Assembly: GCA_964617825.1 (NCBI GenBank)
Contig: CAZTWL010000005.1
Location: forward strand, 62,001 to 126,000
Reading direction: 5' to 3'
DNA length: 64,000 nucleotides
Source of the DNA: VSJD01 sp964617825
GTDB taxonomy: Bacteria > Verrucomicrobiota > Kiritimatiellia > JAAZAB01
The notes beneath the pieces are model-generated. The model was not told where the DNA came from, ran no database searches, and saw only the letters and a list, made by a program, of their open reading frames with translations. How positions within the stretch are numbered: position 1 is the first letter of the stretch; every line of letters starts with the position of its first letter. Shown here piece by piece: positions 45,455-54,995 of the stretch. A program made the translations under genes and the position numbers.

Positions 45455-48400
45455 CTAACTTTCAATCGGCTCCGTCTTGATCTGTCGTGAACGCCAGAGA
45501 AAGTAGATTGCGGGATAGACCAGCAGCTCCATGATAAACGAGGTGAGCAACCCTCCGACCATCGGCGCGGCGACCCGCTTCATCATGTCGGCCCCCGTGC
45601 CCAGCGACCACATGATGGGCATGAGGCCCATGGAGGCCGCGGCAACGGTCATCATTTTCGGACGAATGCGTTTGACCGCGCCATGGATGATGGCTTCTTG
45701 AAGATCGGCAAGGCCGCGCAGGCGGCCTTGCTTCCTGGCCTCGTCATAGGATAGATCCAGGAAAAGCAACATGAAAACGCCGGTCTCCGCATCCAGTCCC
45801 ATCAATGCGATCATTCCAACCCATGCGGCAATGGAGACGTTGTAGCCCAGGGCATACATCAGCCAGATGGCGCCAATCATCGAAAACGGCACGGCCAGCA
45901 TAACGATCGCCGCTTTGAACACCGAATGCGTGTTCATATACAGCAGGAGGAAAATGAGCAGGATGGTGATGGGAACGATGATCTTAAGGCGCTCGCGCAC
46001 ACGCAGTATGCTCTCGTATTGTCCGCTCCAGCCGAGGGAATAGCCGGTGGGCAATTTTAATTCTTTGGCTACGGCCTGCTTGGCCTCTTCGACGTAGCCG
46101 CCGATGTCGCGGCCGGCGACATCGACGTAAACATAGCCGGCGAGCATGCCGTTTTCGTTGCGGATCATGGCCGGACCGTTAACCAGGCGGATATCGGCCA
46201 CCTCAACGACCGGCACCTGTGCGCCATTGCGGGTGGTTACGAGCACGCGTTCGAGATGATCGAGTTCGTCCCGCAGGTCGCGCGGGTACCGGAGGTTGAT
46301 GGTGTAGCGCTCGCGGCCTTCAATCGTGGTGGAAATGGTCTCGCCGCCGATAGCTGTCATGACGACCGTATGTAAGTCATCCAGGGTCAATCCGTAACGG
46401 GCCAGCGCCTCGCGTTTCGGCACGAAATCAACGAAAAATCCGCCGGCGGCGCGTTCGGCATAAATACTGCGTGTGCCGGGCACTTTACGGAGGATCGTTT
46501 CAATCCGCGCGCCGATACTCTGGATCGTGTCGAGATTCGCGCCGTAGACTTTGATGCCGATAGGCGTGCGCACACCCGTTGAGAGCATGTCGATACGGCC
46601 TTTGATCGGCATGGTCCAGGCGTTGACGTTGCCGGGAATTTGCAGGGCGCGATCCATCTCGCCAACCAAATCTTCCCAGGAAATATGCGCCGGCCAGATC
46701 TGTCGGAAGATGGCCGCCAGCGGTTTCGGTGCCCAGGAAGAATACCAGCGCTGTTTGGCGCGCCACTCGGACGGCGGCTTGAGCACCACGGTTGTCTCCA
46801 TCATGGAGAACGGCGCCGGGTCGGTCGAAGTGTCGGCGCGGCCGGCTTTGCCGAACACGGAGACCACTTCCGGGAAGGTCTTCAGAATGCGGTCCTCGAT
46901 TTCCATGAGCCTTTGCGCTTCAGTGACGGAAATGCCGGGCAGGGTGGTAGGCATGTAGAGAATCACGCCTTCGTTCAGCGGCGGCATGAATTCGTGGCCC
47001 AACTTCAGGTAGACCGGCACGGTCGAGACCACGATTGCGACTGCCAGGGCGATGGTGAATTTCGGGTGGCGCAACACCCAGCGGCAGGGCCGTTCGTACA
47101 ACGCAAACAGCACGCGGCTGACGGGATGTTTTTCCTCGGGATAGTATTTGCCGATGGCGATGGCATTGACGATCCATGCCAGCCAGTGAGGGCGGAAGCG
47201 AAACGGGTTCATGCGCGTAAAAAGCATGCGCACGGCGGGATCCAATGTGATTGCCAGCAGGGCCGCCAGTGCGATGGCCAGGGTTTTGGTGTAGGCCAAG
47301 GGCTTGAACAAACGTCCCTCCTGCTCGATGAGCGTGAAAATTGGGAGGAACGCCACTGCAATCACCAGCAGAGAGAAGAAGACCGAGGGCGCTACTTCCA
47401 TGAGAGCCTCCAGCCGGATTTTGTGGAAGTCTTCGCGGCTTCCCCCCTCCTGCCAACGCTCCAGTTTTTTGTAGGCGTTTTCCACCTCAACGATGGCGCC
47501 ATCCACGAGCACGCCGATTGAAATGGCGATGCCGGCCAGGCTCATAATGTTGGAAGTGATCCCCAGCATGTACATGGGGATAAAGACCAGCACGACGGAG
47601 ATGGGGATCGTAATGATCGGGACAATGGCCGAGGGGATGTGCCAGAGGAAAAAGAGAATCACCAGGCTGACGATAATCATTGCCAGGATTAGTTCGTGTT
47701 TGAGATTATCGACGGATTCCCGGATCAATCCCGAACGGTCATAGGTGGTGACGATCTCGACGCCTTCGGGCAATGAGGGCTTCAATTCCGCTAATTTGGC
47801 TTTCACGCGCTTGATGACGTTCAATGCGTTTTCGCCGTGGCGCATGACGACAATTGCGCCGACCGTATCGCCTTTGCCGTCCAGGTCGGTGATGCCGCGG
47901 CGGAGCTGCGGACCGAGCTGGATGTCGGCCACATCCCGCAACAGTACCGGTGTGCCTTTCGGATTGGTCTTGACCACAGCCTGGCCGAGAGCTTCCGTGT
48001 CTTGCACGTAACCGCGGCCCCGCACCATGTATTCGCGTCCGCTCCATTCGATTAAGCGACCGCCAACCTCGTTGTTGTTTTTGCGGATTGCCTCGACAAG
48101 CTCCATTATCGACAAGCCGTAGTTTTGCAGGCGATTGGGGTCAATTGTCACCTGGTACTGCTTCTGAAAGCCGCCAATTCCGGCAACTTCGGCGACGCCG
48201 GGAACACTTTGAATGGCGTAGCGCAGATTCCAGTCCTGGAAGCTGCGCAGCTCGGCCAGGTTGTGTTTGCCGGATTTGTCTACCAGCGCGTATTCGAAGA
48301 CCCAGCCGACACCCGTTGCATCCGGGCCGAGTTCGGGGGTTACGCCGGATGGCAGGGCGCTGCCGATTTTCTGCATGTATTCCAAAACGCGCGAGCGCGC

Positions 48401-48712
48401 CCAGTAGATGTCCGTACCGTCCTGAAAAACGACGTAGACATACGAGAACCCGAAATCCGAAAACCCGCGAACACTCTTCACCTTCGGTGTGCCCAATAAT
48501 GCGGTGACGATCGGATACGTGACCTGGTCCTCAATAATGTCCGGACTGCGGTCCCATTTTGTATAGACGATTACCTGCGTGTCAGAAAGATCGGGAATCG
48601 CATCCAGGCGGATGTGCTTCATCGTGTAGATTGAATACACCACTGCGGCGGCCACCAAACCGATCACCAGGATGCGGTTGTGTGCGCTGAATTCGATGAT
48701 CTTCTTGATCAT
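45455..48712 (-). CDS. cusA: CusA/CzcA-family heavy-metal efflux RND pump
   Basis: A 1085-aa RND pump of the heavy-metal type: N-terminal 'IEFSAHNRILVIGLVAAAVVYSIY', the HME hallmark 'DAIPDLSDTQVIVYTKW', 'SPDIIEDQVTYPIVTALLG', twelve membrane helices in two halves, and 'LDAETGVFMLLFLDL' in the second half. It exports a metal cation from periplasm or cytoplasm using the proton gradient; Cu/Ag or Zn/Co/Cd cannot be told apart from this alone. It begins 3 nt after the adaptor gene, in the order TolC, adaptor, pump. The length is slightly above the family mean. Confidence 0.93.
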   Translation of the reverse strand: MIKKIIEFSAHNRILVIGLVAAAVVYSIYTMKHIRLDAIPDLSDTQVIVYTKWDRSPDIIEDQVTYPIVTALLGTPKVKSVRGFSDFGFSYVYVVFQDGTDIYWARSRVLEYMQKIGSALPSGVTPELGPDATGVGWVFEYALVDKSGKHNLAELRSFQDWNLRYAIQSVPGVAEVAGIGGFQKQYQVTIDPNRLQNYGLSIMELVEAIRKNNNEVGGRLIEWSGREYMVRGRGYVQDTEALGQAVVKTNPKGTPVLLRDVADIQLGPQLRRGITDLDGKGDTVGAIVVMRHGENALNVIKRVKAKLAELKPSLPEGVEIVTTYDRSGLIRESVDNLKHELILAMIIVSLVILFFLWHIPSAIVPIITIPISVVLVFIPMYMLGITSNIMSLAGIAISIGVLVDGAIVEVENAYKKLERWQEGGSREDFHKIRLEALMEVAPSVFFSLLVIAVAFLPIFTLIEQEGRLFKPLAYTKTLAIALAALLAITLDPAVRMLFTRMNPFRFRPHWLAWIVNAIAIGKYYPEEKHPVSRVLFALYERPCRWVLRHPKFTIALAVAIVVSTVPVYLKLGHEFMPPLNEGVILYMPTTLPGISVTEAQRLMEIEDRILKTFPEVVSVFGKAGRADTSTDPAPFSMMETTVVLKPPSEWRAKQRWYSSWAPKPLAAIFRQIWPAHISWEDLVGEMDRALQIPGNVNAWTMPIKGRIDMLSTGVRTPIGIKVYGANLDTIQSIGARIETILRKVPGTRSIYAERAAGGFFVDFVPKREALARYGLTLDDLHTVVMTAIGGETISTTIEGRERYTINLRYPRDLRDELDHLERVLVTTRNGAQVPVVEVADIRLVNGPAMIRNENGMLAGYVYVDVAGRDIGGYVEEAKQAVAKELKLPTGYSLGWSGQYESILRVRERLKIIVPITILLIFLLLYMNTHSVFKAAIVMLAVPFSMIGAIWLMYALGYNVSIAAWVGMIALMGLDAETGVFMLLFLDLSYDEARKQGRLRGLADLQEAIIHGAVKRIRPKMMTVAAASMGLMPIMWSLGTGADMMKRVAAPMVGGLLTSFIMELLVYPAIYFLWRSRQIKTEPIES

Positions 48713-48715
48713 GGT

Positions 48716-50080
48716 TTATTTCTCAGTCAGCGATTCGAGCGCGGCACGCATCGACGATTCCGAGTCCAGGAGGAAGTTGGCGGAGGTAACGACCTTGTCG
48801 CCGGCACTGAGGCCGGAGACCACTTCGTAACAGCCGTCGCCGCGCACGCCCAGCTTGATCTCGGTAGGGATGAGTTTGTCGCCGGCGCCCTCGCGGAAAA
48901 CGTAACTGTGCAGGCCAGTACGCAGAACTGCCTGTTCGGGAACAAGCAGCCGCTCGCCCAGTTCGTAGCGCAAATGCGCATTGGCGTACATTTCCGGTTT
49001 GAGCGCCGCATCGGGATTATCGATCTCCAGGCGTGCCCGCAACGTACGGGTTTCGGGATCGAGCGTCGGCATTATGAAACTGACTATGCCTTTGAACACT
49101 TTATCAGGCCAATAAGGCAGCGTGATCTCCATCGCCATGCCGGTCTTAACGTAAGGCAGGTCGGATGCGTAGATGTCGGCGTCGGCCCAGACATGGGTCA
49201 GGTCGCCTACCACCATTAACGGCTCGCCGGGCATGATCTTATGGCCGGGTAGCACCATGCGTTCCAGTACCCAGCCGCTGGCCGGTGAGTTCAGCGTCAG
49301 GAACTTCTCGGCGTGGCCGGTTTCCGCCAGCCGCTCAATCTGTTTATCGCTAATGTCCCAGTTTTCCAGGCGCCGCCGTGCGCCGGCCACCAGCGCTTCT
49401 CCGCCGCCGGCGGCAGCGGGATTGCCCTTGGCAAGTTGTTTGCGCGCGCGTACCGCGGTCAAATACTCGTCCTGAGCCGACATCAACTCCGGGCTGTAAA
49501 TCGTCAGAAGCGGCTCGTCTTTCTTCACCGTCTGGCCGGTGGTGGCCACGAAGAGCTTGTTGACCCAGCCCTCGACTTTGGCGGTCACTTGATACAACCG
49601 CGTTTCGTCCGCCAGGATACGCGCCGAGGTGCGCACATCTCTGGTCAACGGACGTTTTTCCACCATGCTGAAAGCAAGTCCCATGCGTTGGCGGGCATCG
49701 GGCGTGAGGGAGACCATCGCCAACCCGGATGGGGTTTTCGCGGCGGATGTTTCCACCTCGGACGGCGCCAGATCCATTCCCCGCGAGTCTTTGCCGGGCT
49801 TGTCGCTGACCTCGTTGGGATTCATGGTGGAACGATACATGGTCGTTGTGCCGGCGGCGGCAGGGTTTTTCTTGGCCTCTTCGGTCGGTACCAGACGCAT
49901 CCCGCAGATTGGGCAATCACCCGGCTTGTCGGATACCACGGCCGGGTGCATTGGGCAGTGATATTGGGCGATTTTGGCCGCTTCGTGTTGGCGGCTACCC
50001 TTGCTGCAGCCCATGGGCAGCAGGGCGGCGCCGATTGTCAGGCTTAGCAAAGCCGCAATTATAAATAGGCGTGTTTTCAT
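48716..50080 (-). CDS. cusB: CusB-like periplasmic adaptor with heavy-metal-binding domain
   Basis: A 454-aa adaptor. The signal ends in a lipobox-like 'LPMGC' (Cys25). Residues 40-64 ('YHCPMHPAVVSDKPGDCPIC' plus GMRLVP) form a heavy-metal-binding domain. Residues 82-106 ('YRSTMNPNEVSDKPGKDSRG') are a second copy without cysteines. Then come the HlyD beta-barrel and lipoyl parts ('VTAKVEGWVNKLFVATTGQTVKKDEPLLTIYS', 'VLERMVLPGHKIMPGEPLMVVGD') and a C-terminal domain. The first domain probably loads metal onto the pump. It overlaps the tolC-like stop by 4 nt (ATGA). Confidence 0.93.
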   Translation of the reverse strand: MKTRLFIIAALLSLTIGAALLPMGCSKGSRQHEAAKIAQYHCPMHPAVVSDKPGDCPICGMRLVPTEEAKKNPAAAGTTTMYRSTMNPNEVSDKPGKDSRGMDLAPSEVETSAAKTPSGLAMVSLTPDARQRMGLAFSMVEKRPLTRDVRTSARILADETRLYQVTAKVEGWVNKLFVATTGQTVKKDEPLLTIYSPELMSAQDEYLTAVRARKQLAKGNPAAAGGGEALVAGARRRLENWDISDKQIERLAETGHAEKFLTLNSPASGWVLERMVLPGHKIMPGEPLMVVGDLTHVWADADIYASDLPYVKTGMAMEITLPYWPDKVFKGIVSFIMPTLDPETRTLRARLEIDNPDAALKPEMYANAHLRYELGERLLVPEQAVLRTGLHSYVFREGAGDKLIPTEIKLGVRGDGCYEVVSGLSAGDKVVTSANFLLDSESSMRAALESLTEK

Positions 50081-51366
50081 TTGCGGGTTTCTCCTTGCGC
50101 TGCGTTCGGCGACAAGCTGTCGCCCACGGCCTGTTCCAGCCGGGCGATTTGAACGCCAACATTACCCTCGGCCATGGCGGTCATGGAGCGTGCATTCAGC
50201 AGGAAGCGCTCGCTTTCCAGCAAATCGAGAAAGCCAACCTGGCCGGTGCGATAGCCTGCCTCGCTGGCATTGAACCTGGCGATGGCCTGGGGAATGAGCG
50301 CCTGCTGATATAATTGCAGCGATTGCCGGGACTTGACGACATTGACCTGCGCCTGCTGGACCTCCTGCAGGACTCGATTGTTGACGGCTTTCAGCGCGGC
50401 CTCGTTCGCGGCTATCGTTTTTTCCGCTTCCCGCACTCCCGCGCGGTATTTTCCTTGCCAAACAGGAAGCTCCAAGCCGATCATAAACATGGCCATATCC
50501 GGCGAATCGCTATACGAGCGATATTCCAGGCCAAGACTGTAATCCGGAAAATATTCACGCGCCATCAGGCGCCGCGCCGTCCGTGCGCGCTCCAATTCTG
50601 CCCGGGCCCGTCCAATTTCCGGCCGCTGTCTTGCCGCCAAGCTTTGGAGTTGATCGAGAGTGCTTTCCGGGCCAAAGGCAAAGGGGGTTGGGTTCTCTGC
50701 CAATACCAGAGGCGTGCCGGGATCGCAATCCATTAATACGTTCAGTTTCGATTGCAACGAATTGTCGCTGGTTTCCAATTCCAGGAGGCGCTGGCTCAGC
50801 ATGGTTTGCTCAGCCTGGACCTTGAGCAAATCTGCCTGCGGAGCCTTGCCGGATGCGTAAACGGTTTTAACCACTGACTCCAGCTGTTGCAGCACGTCCG
50901 CTTCCTTGCGAGTGATGCGCATTACCTGTCGGACAGCCCGCAGTTCATAATAGGTTTCCTTGACCTCCCGAACTGTCTCGCGGACAAGCGCGCCATAGTC
51001 CTGTTCCATGACAAGCGCATCCTGGGCGGCGACATGCTCACGCAGCGAGCGCTTCCCGAACCACGGGAAAGCCTGCTGCACTTCAAAACGTTTTTCTTCC
51101 GTGTTCGGAAAGTTGCCGATGCTGGCGCCATCCATGCCTTTATAAGTAAATATCGGGTTTGCAAGGGCGCCCGTTTGTGACGGACGCTCGCGGGCGGCTT
51201 CCCAATTTCCACGGCCGGCGCGCAGCTGCGGACTGGCGGTCATTGCCCTGTCAATCAACTGCTGGAGTGTAAAACCGCCGGCCGGATCTTGTGCCCGGAC
51301 GTTTGGTATATTACCCCAAATCAAGGTCACCAGGAATATTGCAGCGCTGCGGTTAAAAATTATCAT
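50077..51366 (-). CDS. cusC: CusC-like TolC family outer membrane channel
   Basis: A 429-aa TolC-type protein. The start at 51366 (MIIFNRSAAIFLVTLIWGNIPNVRAQ) has a clear signal peptide and follows AAAGGACGG; an earlier in-frame codon gives a Cys-rich false extension. Two helical hairpin repeats follow ('AKEADVLQQLESVVKTVYASGKAPQADLLKV'-type and 'RFNASEAGYRTGQVGFLDLLESERFLLNA'). It forms the exit duct for the Cus-like pump and heads the operon, ahead of adaptor and pump. Confidence 0.9.
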   Translation of the reverse strand: MIIFNRSAAIFLVTLIWGNIPNVRAQDPAGGFTLQQLIDRAMTASPQLRAGRGNWEAARERPSQTGALANPIFTYKGMDGASIGNFPNTEEKRFEVQQAFPWFGKRSLREHVAAQDALVMEQDYGALVRETVREVKETYYELRAVRQVMRITRKEADVLQQLESVVKTVYASGKAPQADLLKVQAEQTMLSQRLLELETSDNSLQSKLNVLMDCDPGTPLVLAENPTPFAFGPESTLDQLQSLAARQRPEIGRARAELERARTARRLMAREYFPDYSLGLEYRSYSDSPDMAMFMIGLELPVWQGKYRAGVREAEKTIAANEAALKAVNNRVLQEVQQAQVNVVKSRQSLQLYQQALIPQAIARFNASEAGYRTGQVGFLDLLESERFLLNARSMTAMAEGNVGVQIARLEQAVGDSLSPNAAQGETRK

Positions 51367-51442
51367 GGAGAGCGCCGTCCTTTCGCGTTTATTATAATAG
51401 CAACAACAATGTTTTGTCCACTTCATATGGTTTCAATCAGCT

Positions 51443-51644
51443 AAGTAATTCCACTGGCGTCCTACAGGGACGCCTCGGACTTTAGACTGTAGGCCGAAGG
51501 CTGTAGGTCGGAATCGAATAAATCCAAGTTGGGAAAAACCGGAACTGCGGATTTTGAAGGGCTTTTCATAATCGTCTTTTCCTGCAGTCTACGGCCTACG
51601 GACCTCAGCCAGAGCATTCTGTGGGATGCTAATGAAGTAAATCC
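51443..51644 (+). repeat. MITE-like repeat, copy 3, with 10-bp target duplication
   Basis: Element 51453-51634 (182 bp), flanked by AAGTAATTCC (51443-51452) and AAGTAAATCC (51635-51644), a 9/10 match. Ends as in copy 1: GCGTCC-taca-GGGACGC on the left and AGCATTC-tgtg-GGATGCT on the right. The central GAATCGAATAAATCCAAGTT block and the GATTTTGAAGGGCTTTTCAT block are shared with copy 1, so copies 1 and 3 are the closest pair. It lies upstream of the Cus-like operon. Confidence 0.83.
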
Positions 51645-51743
51645 TTTGTTTACGGCATTCGGACTCGACATGCGTTGCCTTTTTTGTGGTGCGGCGTCAA
51701 GCTGCCTGAAATAATCCCCTTGCTCTAGAAGTTTAAGAAATAC

Positions 51744-51803
51744 TGTAGCCGCGGCGCTCCGTCGCCGCGTTTCTGTTTGCCCCGACAGAGCGGGGCGGCT
51801 ACA
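51744..51803. repeat. Three-hairpin palindromic element (REP-like)
   Basis: An outer stem TGTAGCCGC (51744-51752) / GCGGCTACA (51795-51803) encloses two inner hairpins: CGCGGCG-ctccgt-CGCCGCG (51750-51769) and GCCCCG-acagag-CGGGGC (51779-51796). The outer arms overlap the inner ones by a few bases, so a cruciform or three-way junction would form. It is separate from the MITE copy about 110 bp to its left. The rest of the 569-bp gap 51367-51935 contains no gene I can support. Confidence 0.7.
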
Positions 51804-51935
51804 CAAAAAAAGTCACGCCATTTGTTATGCCGCTCTAATCGAATGATTATTTGCAGGCCGGTCAAGCCTGGCTATCCGCCAAATAGCGGTGTGTCTTTGC
51901 CGAGTTTGCGATGTGCTTGTTTTGAGCTGCCGATT

Positions 51936-54900
51936 TTAAGTTGCAGGCGTGTGTCGGACTCGTTCGAATCGGGCCATGAGGTAATATGCGCAGGGAACGA
52001 CGAAGAGGGAGAACAGTGTCGAAACAAAGACGCCGCCGATGATGGCCAGCGCCATGGGCTGTCGTGTTTCGGCCCCCGTTCCGATGCCCAGCGCAATGGG
52101 AAACGCCGCGGCCATCGTCGCTACGGATGTCATCAGGATCGGTCGCAGCCGTATTGGGGCGGCGGTCAAGATTGCATCGGTTAGGGTCAGGCCCTCCGCG
52201 CGTTTGCGATTCATGAACTCGACCAGGAGGATCGAGTTTTTCTTCACAATACCCATCAGCAGAATGATGCCGATGGCGCTGTAAAGGTTCAGCGACTGGT
52301 TGGCGCCCCATAGCGTTACCAGGGCTCCCGTGATGCTGAACGGCAGCGCAAGCAGGACGGTAAAGGGATGGATGAAACTATTGAACTGCGACGCCAGGAC
52401 CATGTAGGCCACTACGATGCCCAGCACGAAGGCAAACCAAAGGCCGCCGAACGATTCGCTGAATGTTTTTGCGCCGCCCTCCAGGTTGAACGTGTAGCCG
52501 GGCGGCAGGATTTCGCGCGCAATCTTTTCCGCCGCCGCCAGCGCCCCGGCCTGCGAGGCGCCGGCGGCCAGGTTGGCGGTCACCGAGATGGAGCGCTGGC
52601 GATTGACGCGGCTGATGCTTTGCAGGGTTTTGACCGTTTCCAGGCGAACCACATCGCCCAATGGGATGAGCTCTCCGTAGGAGTTGCGCACGGTGAGCGT
52701 CTTCACGTCTTCTGCAAGCAGCCGGGCTTCCGGCGTCAGGCGCAGCCGGATATCGTAGCGGCGTCCATCCCGGGTGAATTTGCCCTGGCGGATGCCGCCC
52801 ATCGCCGCATTTACGGTCCGCCCGATATCCTCCATCGTCACACCCCGCGCGGCCGCTGCCTGGCGGTCCGGGATGATCCGGACTTCCGGCATCCCCGTGC
52901 GGTAGTTGTTGTCCAGGTCGACAACGAGGCCGGTCTTTTCAAGCCGGTCCATGATTTCCTGGGTCTTGGATTCCAGCACGGCGTAGTCGGATCCCATAAG
53001 GTTGAACTCGACCGGTTGACTGCGCCGCGCCGTGAGGCCGCGGGCCGACATGTCCTGAAAGGAGATGCGCAGCCCCTTGTTTTTTTCAAGATCCTGCCGG
53101 AACTCGTTCATCAGTTCGGCCTGGGATTTCTTGCGCTGATTCCGTTCGACCAGCGTGAGTCCCATGTTCGCCTGGTTTGGGACGCCCGCGCCGCCTCCAA
53201 CCATGGTAAAGGAACTCAGAATCTCAGGGCGCTTCTTAAAGTACGCTTCCACCTCCCGCACGCGCGCATCGGTCATGGCCAGGGACGATCCGACGGGCGC
53301 CCGGAGGCTGACTCCGATGTAAGAGATGTCCTGTGACGGCACGAATTCCCGGCGAATTACGGATCCCAGCCACAAGGAGGCGACGAAGATGGCCATTGCG
53401 CCGGTCAACACGCCCCAGCGCCACTTCAAGGCCAGGGGCAGGAGCCAGTCATAAGCGCGGTTTAACCTGCTAAACAAAGCTCCGGCGTGCTTTTCCAGCC
53501 AACTGGCGCGCTTGCGGCGCGACATCATCATCGAGAGCCGCATGGGCGTAAGCGTAATTGCTTCCAGCAGCGACAATACAACCGCCGCCGTCATGGTCAC
53601 GCCGAATTGGTAGAAGAACCGGCCGATCACCCCCGACATGAACGCCACTGGCAGGAAGATTGCCACGACGGCTGCCGTCGTGGCCACAGCGGCAAATACT
53701 ATTTCCCGCGATCCGTCTTCGGCTGCCTTGATTTTTCCTTTCCCCATCTCGAAATGGCGGACGATGTTTTCGAGCACCATGATGGCGTCGTCGACCACGA
53801 TGCCGATGGCCAGCGCCAGGCCGAGGAGCGTGAAGGTGTTGAGTGTGAATCCCGAGAAATAGAGAATCGAAAACGTGCCGATAATGGAGGTCGGGATGGC
53901 AAGGATGATGTTGAATCCCGAACTCCATGTTCCGAGGAACAGGAAACAAATCAGGGCGGTCAGAATGGCGGCGACCAGCAGTTCGTGTTCCGTTGCTTTT
54001 ACGGCCTTTTCCACGGCGCGTGTGAAATCGGCGTTGACCTGGAGTTTCATGCCCTTGGGCAGCGATTTCTGAAGCTCGGCCATCCGCGCGCGGACCAGGC
54101 GCCCAACCTCCACTTCGTTGGCGCCCCGCTGTTTGCTGATTCCGATTACCAAACCTGGCGCGCCGGAAATCCGCACGAAACGCCGCACGTCGCTCAATCC
54201 GTCCTCGATCCTGGCTACGTCCTTTAAGCGAAAGGTGGCGTCCTGAATCGGTTGTCCGCCGCGATGCGTGATGGCGATGTTGGCAACCTGCTCGACGGTG
54301 AGTCCTTCTCCCATGATCCGGAGATTCATTTCTTCCTTGGCGTTTTCGATGTAGCCAGCCGCCAGCTCGCTATGCTCTTGTTCGATGGCCTGCTGAAGAT
54401 CTAAAATGGTAAACTCGTATTCCTTGAGTTTCTTGGTGTCCACCCAGAGGCGCAGGTTGCGCTCGCCGAACCCGAAAAGCGCGACTTCACCCACTCCGGG
54501 AATGACCTGGAGCTGATCGAGCAGGAAGGTTTCGATGTAATCCACCAGCTCGCGCGGCGATTGTGTGCCGGATACCCCGATGCGCAGCACGGGTTCGCCC
54601 TCGGTGGTATTTTTCCGGATAATCGGCGGATTGACATTCAGCGGCAGGCGCAGTTCGGCCAAGGCCCCCTGGACTTCCTGCAGGGCGGCGTCGATATCGC
54701 GACTGAGTTCGAATTCCAGCTCGACGTTCGCCTGTCCCTGCCTGATGGTCGAGCGGATTTCCTTCACGCCATCCACGGAGATCACGAGTTCCTCGATCTT
54801 ATCGACGAGTTCGGATTCCATGATCTCGGGGGCGGCGCCCTCCCAGGAAACGCGAATTCCGAGAACCGGGAAATCGATGTCGGGCATTTGGCTGATACCC

Positions 54901-54995
54901 ATCCGGTTCAGGCTGATTGCGCCGAATACAATCAGGCCGAACATGAGCATCCAGGCAAAAACCGGGCGGCGGATGGATAATTCGGATAGCGTCAT
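51936..54995 (-). CDS. Hydrophobe/amphiphile-type RND efflux permease (AcrB/MdtB-like)
   Basis: A 1019-aa RND pump: 'MTLSELSIRRPVFAWMLMFGLIVFGAISLNRM', 'QMPDIDFPVLGIRVSWEGAAPEIMES', 'LTLLGLALAIGIVVDDAIMVLENIVRH' (with the paired aspartates of the proton relay in membrane helix 4), and the matching second half 'LYSAIGIILLMGIVKKNSILLVEF'. It pumps organic compounds out of the cell envelope. It overlaps the upstream TolC-like gene by 4 nt. No membrane-fusion adaptor gene is in the operon, although such pumps need one. Confidence 0.92.
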   Translation of the reverse strand: MTLSELSIRRPVFAWMLMFGLIVFGAISLNRMGISQMPDIDFPVLGIRVSWEGAAPEIMESELVDKIEELVISVDGVKEIRSTIRQGQANVELEFELSRDIDAALQEVQGALAELRLPLNVNPPIIRKNTTEGEPVLRIGVSGTQSPRELVDYIETFLLDQLQVIPGVGEVALFGFGERNLRLWVDTKKLKEYEFTILDLQQAIEQEHSELAAGYIENAKEEMNLRIMGEGLTVEQVANIAITHRGGQPIQDATFRLKDVARIEDGLSDVRRFVRISGAPGLVIGISKQRGANEVEVGRLVRARMAELQKSLPKGMKLQVNADFTRAVEKAVKATEHELLVAAILTALICFLFLGTWSSGFNIILAIPTSIIGTFSILYFSGFTLNTFTLLGLALAIGIVVDDAIMVLENIVRHFEMGKGKIKAAEDGSREIVFAAVATTAAVVAIFLPVAFMSGVIGRFFYQFGVTMTAAVVLSLLEAITLTPMRLSMMMSRRKRASWLEKHAGALFSRLNRAYDWLLPLALKWRWGVLTGAMAIFVASLWLGSVIRREFVPSQDISYIGVSLRAPVGSSLAMTDARVREVEAYFKKRPEILSSFTMVGGGAGVPNQANMGLTLVERNQRKKSQAELMNEFRQDLEKNKGLRISFQDMSARGLTARRSQPVEFNLMGSDYAVLESKTQEIMDRLEKTGLVVDLDNNYRTGMPEVRIIPDRQAAAARGVTMEDIGRTVNAAMGGIRQGKFTRDGRRYDIRLRLTPEARLLAEDVKTLTVRNSYGELIPLGDVVRLETVKTLQSISRVNRQRSISVTANLAAGASQAGALAAAEKIAREILPPGYTFNLEGGAKTFSESFGGLWFAFVLGIVVAYMVLASQFNSFIHPFTVLLALPFSITGALVTLWGANQSLNLYSAIGIILLMGIVKKNSILLVEFMNRKRAEGLTLTDAILTAAPIRLRPILMTSVATMAAAFPIALGIGTGAETRQPMALAIIGGVFVSTLFSLFVVPCAYYLMARFERVRHTPAT

